NCBI GenBank assembly: GCA_013368315.1
Contig: JAACJM010000127.1
Coordinates: 175,131-239,130, forward strand
DNA: 64,000 nt
Direction: 5' to 3'
Source of the DNA: Tetrapyrgos nigripes
Lineage: Eukaryota; Basidiomycota; Agaricomycetes; Agaricales; Campanellaceae
In this document: piece by piece, positions 44,669 to 56,448 of the stretch
Numbering within the stretch: position 1 is the stretch's first letter
Layout: each line of letters begins with the position of its first letter
Notes under the pieces: model-generated
Databases searched by the model: none
What the model was told of the DNA's origin: nothing
Seen by the model: only the letters and a program-made list of their open reading frames with translations
Translations under genes and position numbers: made by a program

Positions 44669-47600
44669 TCAGCCCAGCGTTGATCGTAGCTGCGATTTCG
44701 AACAAGTTCTGGCATTCATTCTTGAGGACAGTGTATATGGCAGCCTGCTTTCACGCATACACCACATGACCAGGTTTGCATTTATCTCCCCAAGTCTTGC
44801 CAGGTTGTTCCAGACTTCTGAGTACTTGCCAAAGGCCCTGATGGCACAATGAAACTTGGCATGCTTGATCTCAACTTGCTCCTGCCACCTTTCCATCATG
44901 GCCTGTCATGGAAAAATTGAACTTTCTTGTCTATGTCAAAAAGGTCAGCTGCCGAGAGAAAGTATGATAACATGATACATGACTTACTCTCTTTGATAAA
45001 CTCATCCATCTGCTCATCTGTGAAGTCTGCCCTTGGATGGACTCTCCACAGTAGCCCATCACCTTGGTCATCCTCCAAAGGCTCATCCTCCTGCTCAGCC
45101 AGCTCTTCCAAGGCCTTCTCCTTTTCTTTTGAGCTCTTCATCTTCCTGGGTGATACAGCCAGAGCTTTCTGCTTCACTAAAGTAGTTGCTCAGCCATTGA
45201 ACCAGTGTTGCACCATGAAAATTTTACTCACTGGCCCTTCAGGAACTCTGGGTTCCTACAACTATGCAGGCAATTAGCATGGAAACTTGACTAAGAGGAA
45301 GACTGTCCTCATGTTCCTCCAAGACAGCAATTGCTTGTGCAGCACTAGGGTCTGGGATGTTGTGATGTTGTGCACTGGATATTCATAACTTCCATCTAGA
45401 TTTCATGAGTCCCCGACTCGCTGTGGTAACAGTCCTTAAGCTGCAGTTCAGGAAAGAAAGTTGCGTCCAGCTTTCCCAATTTCTCCAAAGCTTTACAGTT
45501 ATGACTGTAGTCCTCAAGCTTGTTAAATCATAGGTCTTGCTGAGTCTTGAGAACTTTTGATGCCTTCGTATGCTGATCTTGACCTCGATTGTGGATGACA
45601 TTCTGATTGTGCAATGCACTGAGGATTTGGGAAATGTACTGCAAGTGAGAAATGAGGTCTGTTCCATAGGCCTCACAGAGGCGGGCTTCCTCCTCTGCCA
45701 ATGGTTCCAACCCCAGTCGTTCCCTGTCTTTAGCTGTGAAGTCAGAAGGCAGAAACAATTTCTCGTTCTGTGTTGACATATTCCCTGCATGTAGGCATGA
45801 TGGTAGCCTGGGCTTCTTGCCACATCGAGATGTGCTCATCAAGCTTCTCCCGCTCCTTCTCCAGCTTCAACTTCTCAGTGTGCTCGGACTCTTTGGTAAT
45901 GTAGTTCTTCAAATTTGCTGAGGTGACTTGTCAACATAGCAGTCATCTAAAAGAACATATTGAGACATACAGACTGAAGAGAATGGCATGATGGGCTCAC
46001 TGAAGTTCTTGGATTGTAATCCCTTCCATTAAGAATGTCGCAATATCACCAACATTCTGGAGTGTTATTCCACACTGCTTGGTATCGGTAGAGCGTTTTA
46101 ATGACTCTAGAAGCTGAGTTTGCATAGGAGCTTTCAACTTGCAAATTGAGATGATATAGTTGACCTTTAGACTGGTCATGCACATACACAGAGTGGAATA
46201 TCTTTTTGTTGTTTGGATCAAGCATTGGTGAGTGATCCATCTGGTTGTACTCGTTCACCTTCCCTTTTCCCAGAGCTTCGCAAACAGTCATAAATAGTCC
46301 CAATGCTCTTGGTATATTTGTATGGCAGTGACAAGATCACTGTATAATGTCCTCGCTGAAGAAAAGTTTTAGATCATGTCTGGAGACAATCACTGGGAGT
46401 GGGACTTACCACAATTATTCTGTTTACAGAAATTCCAGTAACTCAAATGAAAGATGATAGTATCTTCTCCTTGCCCATGTGTCATCTGCCTGGCAGCCCC
46501 TCCTATCTGATTCAGTTCTGGCCACACCATCTCTGCTGTCTTGGTGGGAAATCTTCCGACATTGGGCTTGTAAACGTAGCCATATAGGTACATGCAGATG
46601 TCGGCATGATTCTCGACATGGACAATAGGAATACAAAATCTCACGTTCTTGACAGCCTCATAGACAGTAGGGCAGTGCTTCTTCATCCTCGCCTTGAAAT
46701 GAATGCAATAGGCACACATGGCATTGTAGCTGTACACCTTGTCAATTTGCTTTCACCTGGAAGGAGAGGTTGCAGACATTCTGCTTTCGCATGACAAAGA
46801 TCAGTGGTTGCGAACCTGGACGTGGAGAATCAGCAAAATGTCTGACTGCATGAGTTGGCTTGAGTCTTACTGTTCACCTGCTGTTAGATTGGTCGTGGCT
46901 TCAACAAATACATGATCACATTAGCGAGAGAGAATACCCATTATATTCATCCCTCTGAACTTTTTCAAGTTCTGCTTCATGATAGCTTTGATCCACCTGC
47001 AGTCCGGTTTGTGCTATTAAGCATTTGTTTATCAGCTGGCGCTCTGGAAGCATGGAGCCCCACATACCTTCAATGATTGCAGTTGGGGCACTGTACTCTC
47101 GTATTCATTGACTTCCTCCTGCGATGGAAAGAATGACCGTCCCTGGAAGAAGGACCTGTCATTGGAAATGCGATTTTTGGCGTAATGGTTCACCTGAAAG
47201 TTGCCATCAGTGGTATTCTTGTTCTGATTGAGATGTCTTAGAGGGAGAAATCAGCCCAGGTGCACTGTGATAGAACAGAAGAGTACTCACTTCAGAATGT
47301 CCAGGTCATTTTCACAACCCTCCTCCATATTCACACCTTGTTCGTTGCACATGGGACAGTAAAGAACAACATTGCCTTTGGGACAGCGGGATAACAGTTC
47401 ATCAATGCCATGTCCTTGCCCAAGCCACTTCTCTACCATCAACGTCTGCCATACTCTCGTTATGATTAGGAAATTGTCGTAAACGTCCTATGAAGCACAA
47501 AATTAGAACTGAACCGCAGACCAAAAGCCTGATACTCACCAAAACGTTACCTGGGGACTTATTGTCAGTAATATGTTGCAAATAAAGGCAATAGTTGTAT

Positions 47601-48422
47601 GTGGCTTTCCTGGATGTCATGGTGAGGATGTTGAAATGCCCCAGGCACTCAAAACTGAAAGCCATTGCTGGTGCTTCCAGCGTGGCGGGGAACATGTCCA
47701 CAACAAATAACTGGTTCCATTGGGATCCTCCTGACGCACATCTGCAGAAACGAGCTAATGTGGAGTGGATCCCGTTCAGTTCAGTGACGATCAATGGCAC
47801 TGCATGATTGTTATGGTCTTCAGAGCATCCAACATCCCCACACTTGCAAAACTTCAGGTAGCCTCTGATAGTTGAGAGATCCTTCTTGACAAAGTAGCCA
47901 TTGTCCACATCCCACTCAAGTACCCAATGGAAAAATAAATTTCATTCATTCATGCCCAGAAAACACTCTTTGCACACTGGACAAAAGTGGATGCATTCAT
48001 GACACATGAATAGACACTTCATGTCACTACGCCCACAGGGACAGGGTTCACCAATTTGCTCATCGTATGATCTTTCGATGAGACAGTTGAGTATGTCAGG
48101 AAAGCACGCTTGGTACTGTTGTTCAATTTTGCAACACTAAAGAGAAGTTAGTGCTTGACGATGGTAATGAACTCAGTCTTTTCTTCTTACTTTTCTTCTT
48201 TTTCTGATTCAGTTTGCTTTCATCTACTGGCTGCCGTACCTGAGTGGCATGACTTGAACCCAGAGCTGATGTTCCAACTACCGTAGCTTTTTCCCTTGCA
48301 AAATCGACATGGGTTGTTCCACTGGCAGAGATGGTGGTGGTGGTTGGAATCTTGTTGCCACCACCTGTCACTTTAACCATCACTGCTTGGCTCTTGCGTA
48401 ATTGCATTCTATGACTGGCCAT
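44669..48422 (-). pseudogene. KDZ-superfamily transposase, nearly full length, lightly damaged
   Basis: ATG at 48422. Exon 1 is basic and Ser/Thr-rich; a 54-nt intron (48137-48190) follows. Exon 2 holds the CxC2 cluster (CPCGRSDMKC, MCHECIHFCPVCKECF), then VDNGYFVKKDLSTIRGYLKF and QLFVVDMFPATLEAPAMAFS. Further introns are 47488-47539, 47237-47290 and 47014-47067. The core has TTDGNFQVNHYAKNR (catalytic-type Asp), DHVFVEATTNLTAGE, SYNAMCAYCIHFKARMKK, and a Glu region KTAEMVWPELNQIGGAARQM. The C-terminus (LFLPSDFTAKDRERLGLEPL; ERWQEQVEIKHAKFHCAIRA) reaches 44669. Lesions: TGA 47942-47944, TAA 46921-46923, TGA near 46295 and several frame changes. Its catalytic core is complete, so the damage looks recent. 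Confidence 0.9.
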
Positions 48423-48582
48423 CTTGTACAGAAGCAAGTGACAATGTGGAGTGCAGAGAGGATCAAGAAAAGTTGCGTGGACTAGGGAGGATATGAAACA
48501 GGACAGCTGAAACATGGGAGACTCACAATGGATAGACACAAAGAATAGGTCCCGTAAGCTGGCCAATAACAATGATAATGTT

Positions 48583-48760
48583 TGGTCTTCAGGTGTAAAA
48601 TAGCGTTTGGTCTTGAGGGGTAGAGCCAATAAAAAGGAATGGATGTGTGATATAATGTTTGGTCTTGAAGGGTAGAGCCAATAGAAAGGAATGGACATGT
48701 GCATTTGGTCTTGAGGGGTAGAGCCAATAGAAATAGATGGGTATGGGGGGGAGGTGAACC
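48583..48760 (+). repeat. Tandem TTTGGTCTTGAGGGGTAGAGCC repeats in the KDZ 5' flank
   Basis: Three to four units of about 45-56 bp start TTTGGTCTTGA(G/A)GGGTAGAG, at about 48606, 48658 and 48703, with a degenerate one at 48581. Two units recur in inverted orientation at 53130-53195. They adjoin, and partly make up, the 290-bp inverted repeat. Confidence 0.85.
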
Positions 48761-48948
48761 ACCATAGCCTCTCAGACGAACACAGTTAAGCCACATGGAG
48801 ACCCAAAGGTTGGTAGCTATTTCGTGTTTCCGAGGGGATACCAGTGGGACTGACTCAGTCAGCAGGGTGCTTTTAGCTCAGCTAAAGCAGTGCTAATGAC
48901 TATAGTTGTAGCAGACAGCGGACAGGCAGCAGGACAGCAGGGGACAGA
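48658..48948 (+). repeat. Inverted repeat arm, left (about 290 bp)
   Basis: Matches the reverse complement of 52906-53194 with roughly 95% identity by eye. Inside are GGTGAACCACCATAGCCTCTCAGA, the segment CAAAGGTTGGTAGCTATTTCG and a palindrome-like TTTTAGCTCAGCTAAAGC. It lies just upstream of the KDZ start codon at 48422, so it may also serve as that gene's promoter region. Confidence 0.9.
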
Positions 48949-49135
48949 TGGAGTCCCAGAGAGAGGTCAAGGTAGAGAGCAGAGTCAGACATGTCACTAT
49001 TTTAGTCACATCACATTTGGTCACACGTTTTTGGTACATATGTCACATTTGGGCATTTTTGCAAGTCCATAGTACTATGCTACAACGAAATACTACAGTC
49101 AACAAGATAGGTCAAAATGGCTAGATATACATCAA

Positions 49136-51292
49136 TCATGAAGGGCTACTGCTTGGGGCTTTCAGAGTCATCGGCATAACAGGGGGGTAGCTAAACTGAT
49201 TATAATACGTTTGAGCATAGAATAGAGCTAGTGCATGTTCCCATTCCTCTCCAGCAATCTGCATATGCTTCATATTAGTATCTGCACCTCTGCTCCAGAC
49301 CATAGGTTTCGTTCCAGGCCAGGTATCCATAATTGTTCAGAATGCATGCAAGCTCTCCAATTGCAAGGGCCAATGAGGTGAAAACATGCCAAGGTCACTA
49401 TTGGCATTTGCCAGGGTGAAGATGTCACCACCTGCAAACACTTGTCCTAGCAGCTCCTCTCGACACCAATTGTGGGTAGCAGATGCCATTGCAAGCTGCT
49501 TGAGTCCCTGTCCTTGACTGCATGGTATCCACCAGACTATCCAATGCCAGTGACTGGTAGCGAAAGTTGATTAGGCTAAGCTCCTGAATGAGCATATGCC
49601 CTTCTGGTATGGATAGGCTGGTAGGGGTAGACAGTTTGATTGGGGTTCCAGAGGAGTATTGGCGGAAGACATCCTGCAGTAGATTTGTTGCCTCAGTTGT
49701 GTCCTTATGTTGTCAACCACCGGATGGCATTATCTCTCTCTCCTTGTCGCCTGTGAAGAGTTGCTGACCCAGAACTTTTCTCCACACTCCATTGTCCACA
49801 GCAACTTGAGAAGCAGAACAACAATGTAGAAGCTAAATAGGTCGGACATGATTCCACTGGATGAGGTAGGACATCATGTGTGTGTCATTGGAGCCAAAGA
49901 AAAGTGCTGGATCTGGAGCTATGGTGGACATTTTTTGTTTAGGACCAGTCAGTTTTTGAGAACGATAAATGAGCTTTTTGACTCCAGCCCATGACTTTGG
50001 AAGTTTGGGAACGAAGGGATGATCTGAGGGAAGGTCTGCAAAAAGATCTCGATGCTGCTGAGCAGCTAGCAAGAGTGTTAGGGTCCTGGAAATGAAAGCA
50101 CGACAATGAGCGACTCATGGTTTTTCTTCTGTTTCTCTCCAGTGCAAGTGGGTTGTCGGTATGGGGTCTTGGAGGAGGATGAAGGTTGATTGCGAATGGG
50201 ACCTGTGGAGGACATGACCTGCAAGGACGATGGACCCACCATCCTGGACTGCACTGCCGAGGATAGTTGGCTGCCAAGTTGATATGACAAGTGGTATTGT
50301 CCTGGCAGGTGCATGTTGGCAAAAGGGCTGTTGACGGAAATGCATTCCATGGAAGCTTTGTAGATTGCAGTGAACTTGTCATCTGAGCCTGCCTGTCCTG
50401 AGTAAATAACGGGGTAAGGCAGATCTGCAGCCTCCTGCCGAACTGTCGATTTCTGAAACACCTTGACTTTAATGATGTTTTGACGATCAAAGTCACTGAA
50501 GAACTGTAACGCGGGTGGCATCCTCCCAAATGAAGGCACCCATAAGGAATTCTGTGTGGCTGGGAATGGATGTTGAGGAAGGCAGAACTCCATGCATTCT
50601 GGGCCAGAACTTCTCTTCGTAGTCAAGTATGGCTATTATCATCAACCAACTCCTCCTCAATTCTGAAGCAATGTGAATGGCATCATGGAGAGGAGTTGAG
50701 ATTGTTTTGAGTCAGGTATAGCAAATCTCCCTTCAGCATCACTAACACTACCTTATCCCTCTCATTGCCCTGAGTCCTAATCTTCCATTCTCCCAATTGC
50801 TTTTTGACAATGCTGAGCGCATCTTCCAAGTGGGCGGCGTAGACTGGCTTGAGCACACCCTTACGAAGTACCAAGGCCTTCTGGAGTATACTCGAGATGA
50901 TGCTCTCAGAGTGTTTGCCATATGAAACGGTGTTCAAAGTACTGGATGGCTGTCCTCTTTGGGCTCCTTGGTAATGCATGCAGTTTATGGCTGCAGGTGC
51001 TGGATTGGGTTGTCTTCACCATACAGTGCATTAGGCACAATGATACAAGTCCCTGGTGGACCCGAAAGGAGGAGTAGGAATCTCAACTTGAGTAGGAGAT
51101 GTGACAAATTTTGCAGGTTATGGGGTATTGGCAAGCAACAGCTCTGTCAGAGTAAGTGAGGGGCACTGAGACAAGGAATCTGTCAAATGGAAAGAGAAAA
51201 TATGTGAAGTACCACGTACCAATCTTGCTCCTATTTCTCAGCAGTTCTTCAGGTGTTAAGTCTGGTAGCAGGGAGGATGGTGCTGACATCAT
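49136..51292 (-). pseudogene. Large gene of unknown function inside the inverted-repeat unit
   Basis: Minus-strand exons read MMSAPSSLLPDLTPEELLRN (51292), ILQKALVLRKGVLKPVYAAH and DKVVLVMLKGDLLYLTQNNL (50979-50683), DYEEKFWPRMHGVLPSSTSI (about 50.6 kb), PVIYSGQAGSDDKF, then RDLFADLPSDHPFVPKLPKS and PALFFGSNDTHMMSYLIQWN (50072-49833). A tail toward 49136 has ELSLINFRYQSLALDSLVDT. There are several stops and frame changes. No transposase signature or catalytic triad is visible. The sequence has the feel of the long, repetitive orphan proteins common in mushroom transposons, but I cannot name the family. Confidence 0.55.
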
Positions 51293-52905
51293 GGTAAGGA
51301 GACAAAGGCCCTATCAACTATAGTTGAAGGACGCATACGACTCAGTCGAAACACAACTGGAAAGGAAAAGACGGGTTTGAAGGTAGAGTCATGAGGTAAA
51401 GGTGGTGGTAAGGTCCAACGCGATGGTGAGTCAGGTGACTCAACTAAATTTCTTGCTTTGTAATCTACAGTACCCAAAAAGGCAATTGCGACTCGAAAAT
51501 ATTCAATGATTCTAACCCCAATCAATACATTGCATGAAATCTATAGCATAGTGTACTAAGTACTACATCAGTAGTACAAGTAAAGCTGTTATAAGCAAAG
51601 TCCATATCAGATATGGAGGCATCTTTCCCAAATCTTTCCTAAGTCTCTAGAGTTGATCGCATGCCTTTGGTGGGTAGTAGGGAACATTGAAGATGGTGCC
51701 TTCAGTAAGGGTAGTTGTCTTGGATTCGGATATTGTGTCTATAGAAAGAAGACATCAGTGGGTTTGACAGGGACTGAGGGGAAATACTAGCCAAACACAA
51801 TCAAATGTATAAACTGAATGTCAAAAATACTGTTAGCATTGCCATCCGGGCCTTGTGCTTGGATCGGTACAGAGATGCAATGTCTACAGCTAGAGACGCA
51901 AAGAAGAAAAGGTCAGTAACCACAGCACAAATCAGTACGTATCAGAAGACATACCAATTCCAAACCAACCAAGACTTTTTGTTGTCATCTCTTGCAAGCT
52001 TGTATCATTTGCACTCTGATTTTGTGTTCAAAGGGTTTTGGGTCAACTCATGAAACCAAAAACGAATCAGCTTGTAGAATGTCGACAGCCAAGAGAAAAA
52101 GATAGAGAAAATACTCCTGCATCCAGACGTGCTGCACCACGACAATACAATGCAACATAAGAAATAGAAAGCTCACCTGGAACCCTGAAGTATAGTTACA
52201 TCTTTGTTGCAAGCCAGGTGTTGACTGCATTGCACAGACTCCGTTGATGAAGACAATAGCAAGGCTCTGTGCTATAGATGCTGGTTTTAGTGTAGGACAA
52301 GGATGAACAACATAGTACCTACACGCCTCCAAGTATTTGCATACTTTGCGATAGCACAAAGCGAGGGAAACACTTCCATCCACAGTACTTGATAGGGAAA
52401 AGTACTCGCAAACGCACAAATACTCAAACCTAGCCAAGGCAGCTTCCTGAGTTGGGATTTTGTGCCATCACTTGAGAATATCTCTATCCAGATGTGTATA
52501 AATGGATCAGCCAGAGCATTTGGAAGAGTTGAGGGCAGTTTGGCACGAGTATAGGGTGAAAGTATGACATCTGGAATATTCGCATGAACAAAAATGAGAA
52601 TGGTAAAAGTAGAATATTGGTCGCGTAAAACCATACCTAATCTGTGGTAGCATACACTGTTGTCCAGTTGTACACAGTAGTAGGAAAAGATGAAGGCCCA
52701 TTCAACTTAGTTGATGGATGTGCAAGACTCAGTCGAAGTGCAACTGGAACTTGAAAGTAAGGTGATTGGGTGCTTAGAGGAAAGAACCTCAAAAGAAGGC
52801 TGTCGAGTATGAGGATAGGGGAGTTGGAGGGAAAGACGCTTGGACTCCAAACATGCATCTCCCTTTCCCTCCCACTTCAATGTCTCTCCTCCTTCCTGGG
52901 TCTGT
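51293..52905 (-). other. Further minus-strand exon-like pieces, unknown
   Basis: Pieces include VFSFPVVFRLSRMRPSTIVD at 51525-51289 and, further upstream, YFQVPVALRLSLAHPSTKLN at 52858-52637. These look like two diverged copies of one module (PVxxRLS...PST). Between them, 52634-52048 reads LPNALADPFIHIWIEIFSSD, ARFEYLCVCEYFSLSSTVDG, and PASIAQSLAIVFINGVCAMQ. They are probably the 5' exons of the same or a neighbouring gene. No family recognised. Confidence 0.4.
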
Positions 52906-53194
52906 CTGTCCCCTGCTGTCCTGCTGCCTGTCCGCCATCTGCTATGACATAGTCGTTAGCGCTGCTTTAGCTGAGCTAAAAGCACCCTGCTGACTGAGTC
53001 AGTCCCACTGGTATCCCCTCGGAAACACGAAATAGCTACCAACCTTTGGGTCTCCGTGCAGCTTAACTGTGTTCATCTGAGAGGCTATGGTGGTTCACCT
53101 CCCCCCCATACCCATCCATTTCTATTGGCTCTACCCCTCAAGACCAAACACACATGTCCATTCCTTTCTATCAGCTCTACCCTTCAAGACCAAA
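52906..53194 (-). repeat. Inverted repeat arm, right (about 290 bp)
   Basis: Reverse-complement partner of 48658-48948. It ends outward with two copies of CTCTACCC(C/T)TCAAGACCAAA. The flanking bases outside the arms do not show a clear target duplication. Confidence 0.9.
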
Positions 53195-54114
53195 CCTTAT
53201 AAACAATATTAAGCAATGTGAGTACTTCTCTTCACCCTGGTCGTACTTGACTCAAGACACTAATGGAAAATCTCCCAGACTTTTTCTCAGTTTACTCAAT
53301 GGGACTCAATGGGCTGAAGAGATGCCCTCCTCAATCTCTGTCTACTCTCTTAGTGGTGAGTGATGATACATGCATTGGCTAGTTCTACTTTAGCATGAAG
53401 CTGAAACTTTATATGTGATGTCCTATCTCAGGTGTCTCATCTGAAACGACACAGAGCAGATGCAGCAGAGTTTTTATTTGGATACGTTCAAGTTAACTAC
53501 ACATCTTGTTCATGATTCTAACATACATTGCAGGTATCAGTGACCCCTCTGTTCCTCCAGTTCAACAACCCCCTGTATCTTCATCAACGTTGTAAAGTGC
53601 CTTCTACTTGGTGGGCATACGAAGTTCCAGAACATCCTGGTCATTGTCGATGCCATGGACCATCTGGAAAGCTTGCTGGACCTTGCCTGATTGCACTACA
53701 AGATCCGGTACCCATTGTCTTGTGGTAGTGCCATCATCGACATTCAAAACGTCGACTTGCTTCTTTGGCTTCCAGATGTCAACTTTCCAAGCAGTTCAAG
53801 CACATTTTTGGGCACAGATAGTTGGGAGGATGGCAGAAGGGTGATCAGGTTGAACTTGTCCTTGGGCCATGGAAGTGGAGGCACTGGCATTGTTCTCTTC
53901 AGTCACGATGCCCTTCTTCAGTTTCTGCAGTGTAGCACTACCAGCAGACAGACCAGCTTTGGAAGAGGTGGCAATCTGGTTCTGACTCAGTATGGGCTCA
54001 CTTGATACTGTGGTTGCCTGGATCTGGCTCAGTGTGATGGAGGACATTGTCTGGAATATCCAAATACAGGGATTTTTTGACTTTGGACATCACTGGTACG
54101 GAGGCATACACTTG

Positions 54115-54500
54115 GTGACGAGTATGGGAGCTTGTTGGGTTGGCTCGTTTGTTGGCAATAATATTGTTGTAGGCATGGTCAGGTTCAGGAAATTTGGGGC
54201 TCAGGGATGGACAGTAGTTGACACCTGCTCAACCCGACGAGGTCAATGTGGTGCGAAGCAATCAGAAAAACGTTCCTCACCTCAATCTCCAGCGACTTCG
54301 GCATGGGAGTACAGGAGCTGGTTTGGTTGACTCGTTTGTTGAGGAGAATGTCATCGTAGGCATGGTCAGGGTCAGGAAAATTGGGGCTTGGGAAGGGACG
54401 GTAGCCAACACCTGCTCAACTCGACGACGTCAATGTGCTGGGAAGCAATCAGAACAATCTTTCTCACCTCAATCTTCAGCGACTTCAGGACTTGGGCTGG
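54115..54500. repeat. Tandem duplication, about 183-bp period
   Basis: The block (GGCATGGTCAGG(T/G)TCAGGAAA ... CACCTGCTCAACxCGACGA ... AAGCAATCAGAA) appears at about 54172-54340 and again at 54358-54500. A partial third unit precedes it (TTGGCTCGTTTGTTG at 54140 and 54325). Confidence 0.75.
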
Positions 54501-54675
54501 GCAAGGGCATTGTCAATCAAGAGTGATAGGATGAGCAAGTAGTGGTAGTGGGGCTCGAGTGAGAGGGTATGTTTCTACAGCAGCATTTAACATGTGTGCT
54601 TTGAGTCTGCTGATTGGCTTGTGTCCAGGTGGCATTTTCTTTGTCCTCATATGGAGCTGGGGCTGGTGCATTGCC

Positions 54676-54950
54676 ATATCGGGATGTTGCATTGGCAGCT
54701 AGGTGGCAAGATTGTCAAGGTGATCATCTGCTTTCGTTCATTTTTGGAAAATCTTTGACTCATTTCCACATTGGGATGTTGCATTGACAGCTAGTTGCAG
54801 GATTGTCAAGATGATCATTGGCTCTTGTTCACTTTTGGAAATCTTTGTCTTCTGTATTGGGATGTTGCATTGACAGGTAGATGCAGGAGCGTCAAGGTGA
54901 TCATTAGCTCTCGTTTGCTTTTGGAAACTTTTTGACTCATTATTATATCT
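54676..54950. repeat. Tandem array, three units of about 85 bp
   Basis: TTGGGATGTTGCATTGACAG or a close variant recurs at about 54682, 54770 and 54858. Each unit continues with GTCAAG(G/A)TGATCAT and TTTTGGAAA. The array lies in the 3' region of the minus-strand unknown gene. Confidence 0.85.
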
Positions 54951-56448
54951 GTTTAGGGTGTTTATTTTGTCTAGGTACATTGTTTATTGTATCTATACTG
55001 CCTAATCAATCACATTGACCTCATCATTGTCTGAAACTGAGGTCTTTCTGCATTTGTTGTCCTGGGTGGAAACTGCGTGGGAGATGTGATATTTGCGCTT
55101 GGAAGACTCAGTCTTGACTAGGCTTGAAGGGGGAGGAGATGGAAGGCAATGAACCACTGGCATTTGCCTCTGATATTTGCACTTGGAGGACTCAGCCTTG
55201 ATCAGGCTTGAAGGGGGAGGGAGGAAGATGAAGAGCACTGGCATTGGTCGATGACGAGGCGAGGACGCAATGGGAATACTCAGCGAGGTGTGCCTGGTGT
55301 TGACAAAGCAAGCTCTCTTCTTCCTCTGCATGCCTCTTTTCAAGCTCAATGCACTCAGCAGCTTGCCAGTCATGCAAGTCTCCCAGTTGTTGTGCATGAC
55401 CTTCCTTGATATTGATGAGGAGATCAGCTTGATCAGAGTCAGGGTGGGTGGGGAGTGCTAAGCCTCGTGGGACTGGTCCTGGATTTCGAGCTGGATTGGG
55501 GTTGGCTGCATTGGTAACAGAGGCAGGACGAGCAGATGTCAAAGAGCTGGTTTTGGCAGAGGCAGTCTGGGCAGGGACAGTTGCAATGCTCGAGTGTTTA
55601 GCAAGCCTGTCAGTGGTGCGCTTTGCTTGCTGTCTCTTGTTCTTGCTTGCTTTTTGTCATCTCTGCTGTACACTGAGGATGAGATCCCAAGCTTCCTGAA
55701 CTTTTTGGAGAACTTCCTCAGGAGGTCGTCATTCATGGCAGTCCCAGTGATTGCAGCCCTCCTGCCAACACATGTCAGTGCTCACCATTGTCATCAACAT
55801 GCTGTAGGGCAGTATGCACCTGTGCATCAGGGTAATGGTGTTTCAAAACCCTGAACTCTTGCTCATCCTTCTTCCCCATGATGATTCTGTAGCAATGCAC
55901 AGTGGCAGGGTGAACAGTGCATCACATGGCATCCTTGATGCACGGCCAAAACTTGAGGAGGAGACGAGCAATAATTTTGTCGTTTTTGCTTTTGGTGCCA
56001 CTGAAATGGAAGCTCTTGACCTTGGTGGGAACATCATGCAGTGGATTGGTGAGGTTGAGGTTGTCAACAAAAGCTCGTTCTGTAGCAGAGAGGAAGTTAT
56101 TCATGGTGCGAGTGGGACTCGCTTGGAGAAAAAGGTCTTCAGTTCTAAAAGTGAGCACAAAAGGTTCTGCTTTGGCACAGCTTTGGCACAGCTGTCTGAT
56201 TCTCTCTCTTTTGTTTCAGATGAGGAATGGTACGGCGACTCAGACACTTTCCTAATCTGGTTTTACAATTGATGGTGGCTCACTTTCCTTCACTTTCCTT
56301 TTGTATGCCTATGTCGCATTGTTTGGAATCCGGTTCTTCAGATCTAATTGTCACTCTCTTTCTCATCCTAACCCCCATGACCCACCCCACAATCTGTTGT
56401 AGAAGACCATGTATTGTGTTTGTTCATCGACAAGCTATCTTCTCCATG

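Larger units (their letters stand above)
53500..56160 (-). pseudogene. Gene of unknown function with coiled-coil-like and low-complexity parts
   Basis: On the minus strand from 56158: FLSATERAFVDNLNLTNPLH, KSKNDKIIARLLLKFWPCIK, a TGA, then CYRIIMGKKDEQEFRVLKHH. After a break comes MNDDLLRKFSKKFRKLGISS (55736), an Ala/Pro-rich linker (SARPASVTNAANPNP), and a Glu/His-rich helical stretch (DWQAAECIELEKRHAEEEES, 55370-55310). The 3' part, 55.2-53.5 kb, is built on tandem repeats. Frames change several times. No known domain identified. It is divergent from, and shares a short intergenic region with, the plus-strand gene starting near 56.45 kb. Confidence 0.5.

Noticed and set aside
55814..56272. 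Plus-strand 152-codon frame as a gene
   Set aside because: It is antisense to the more protein-like minus-strand frame (ERAFVDNLNLTNPLHDV and following) and lacks an upstream promoter or motif.
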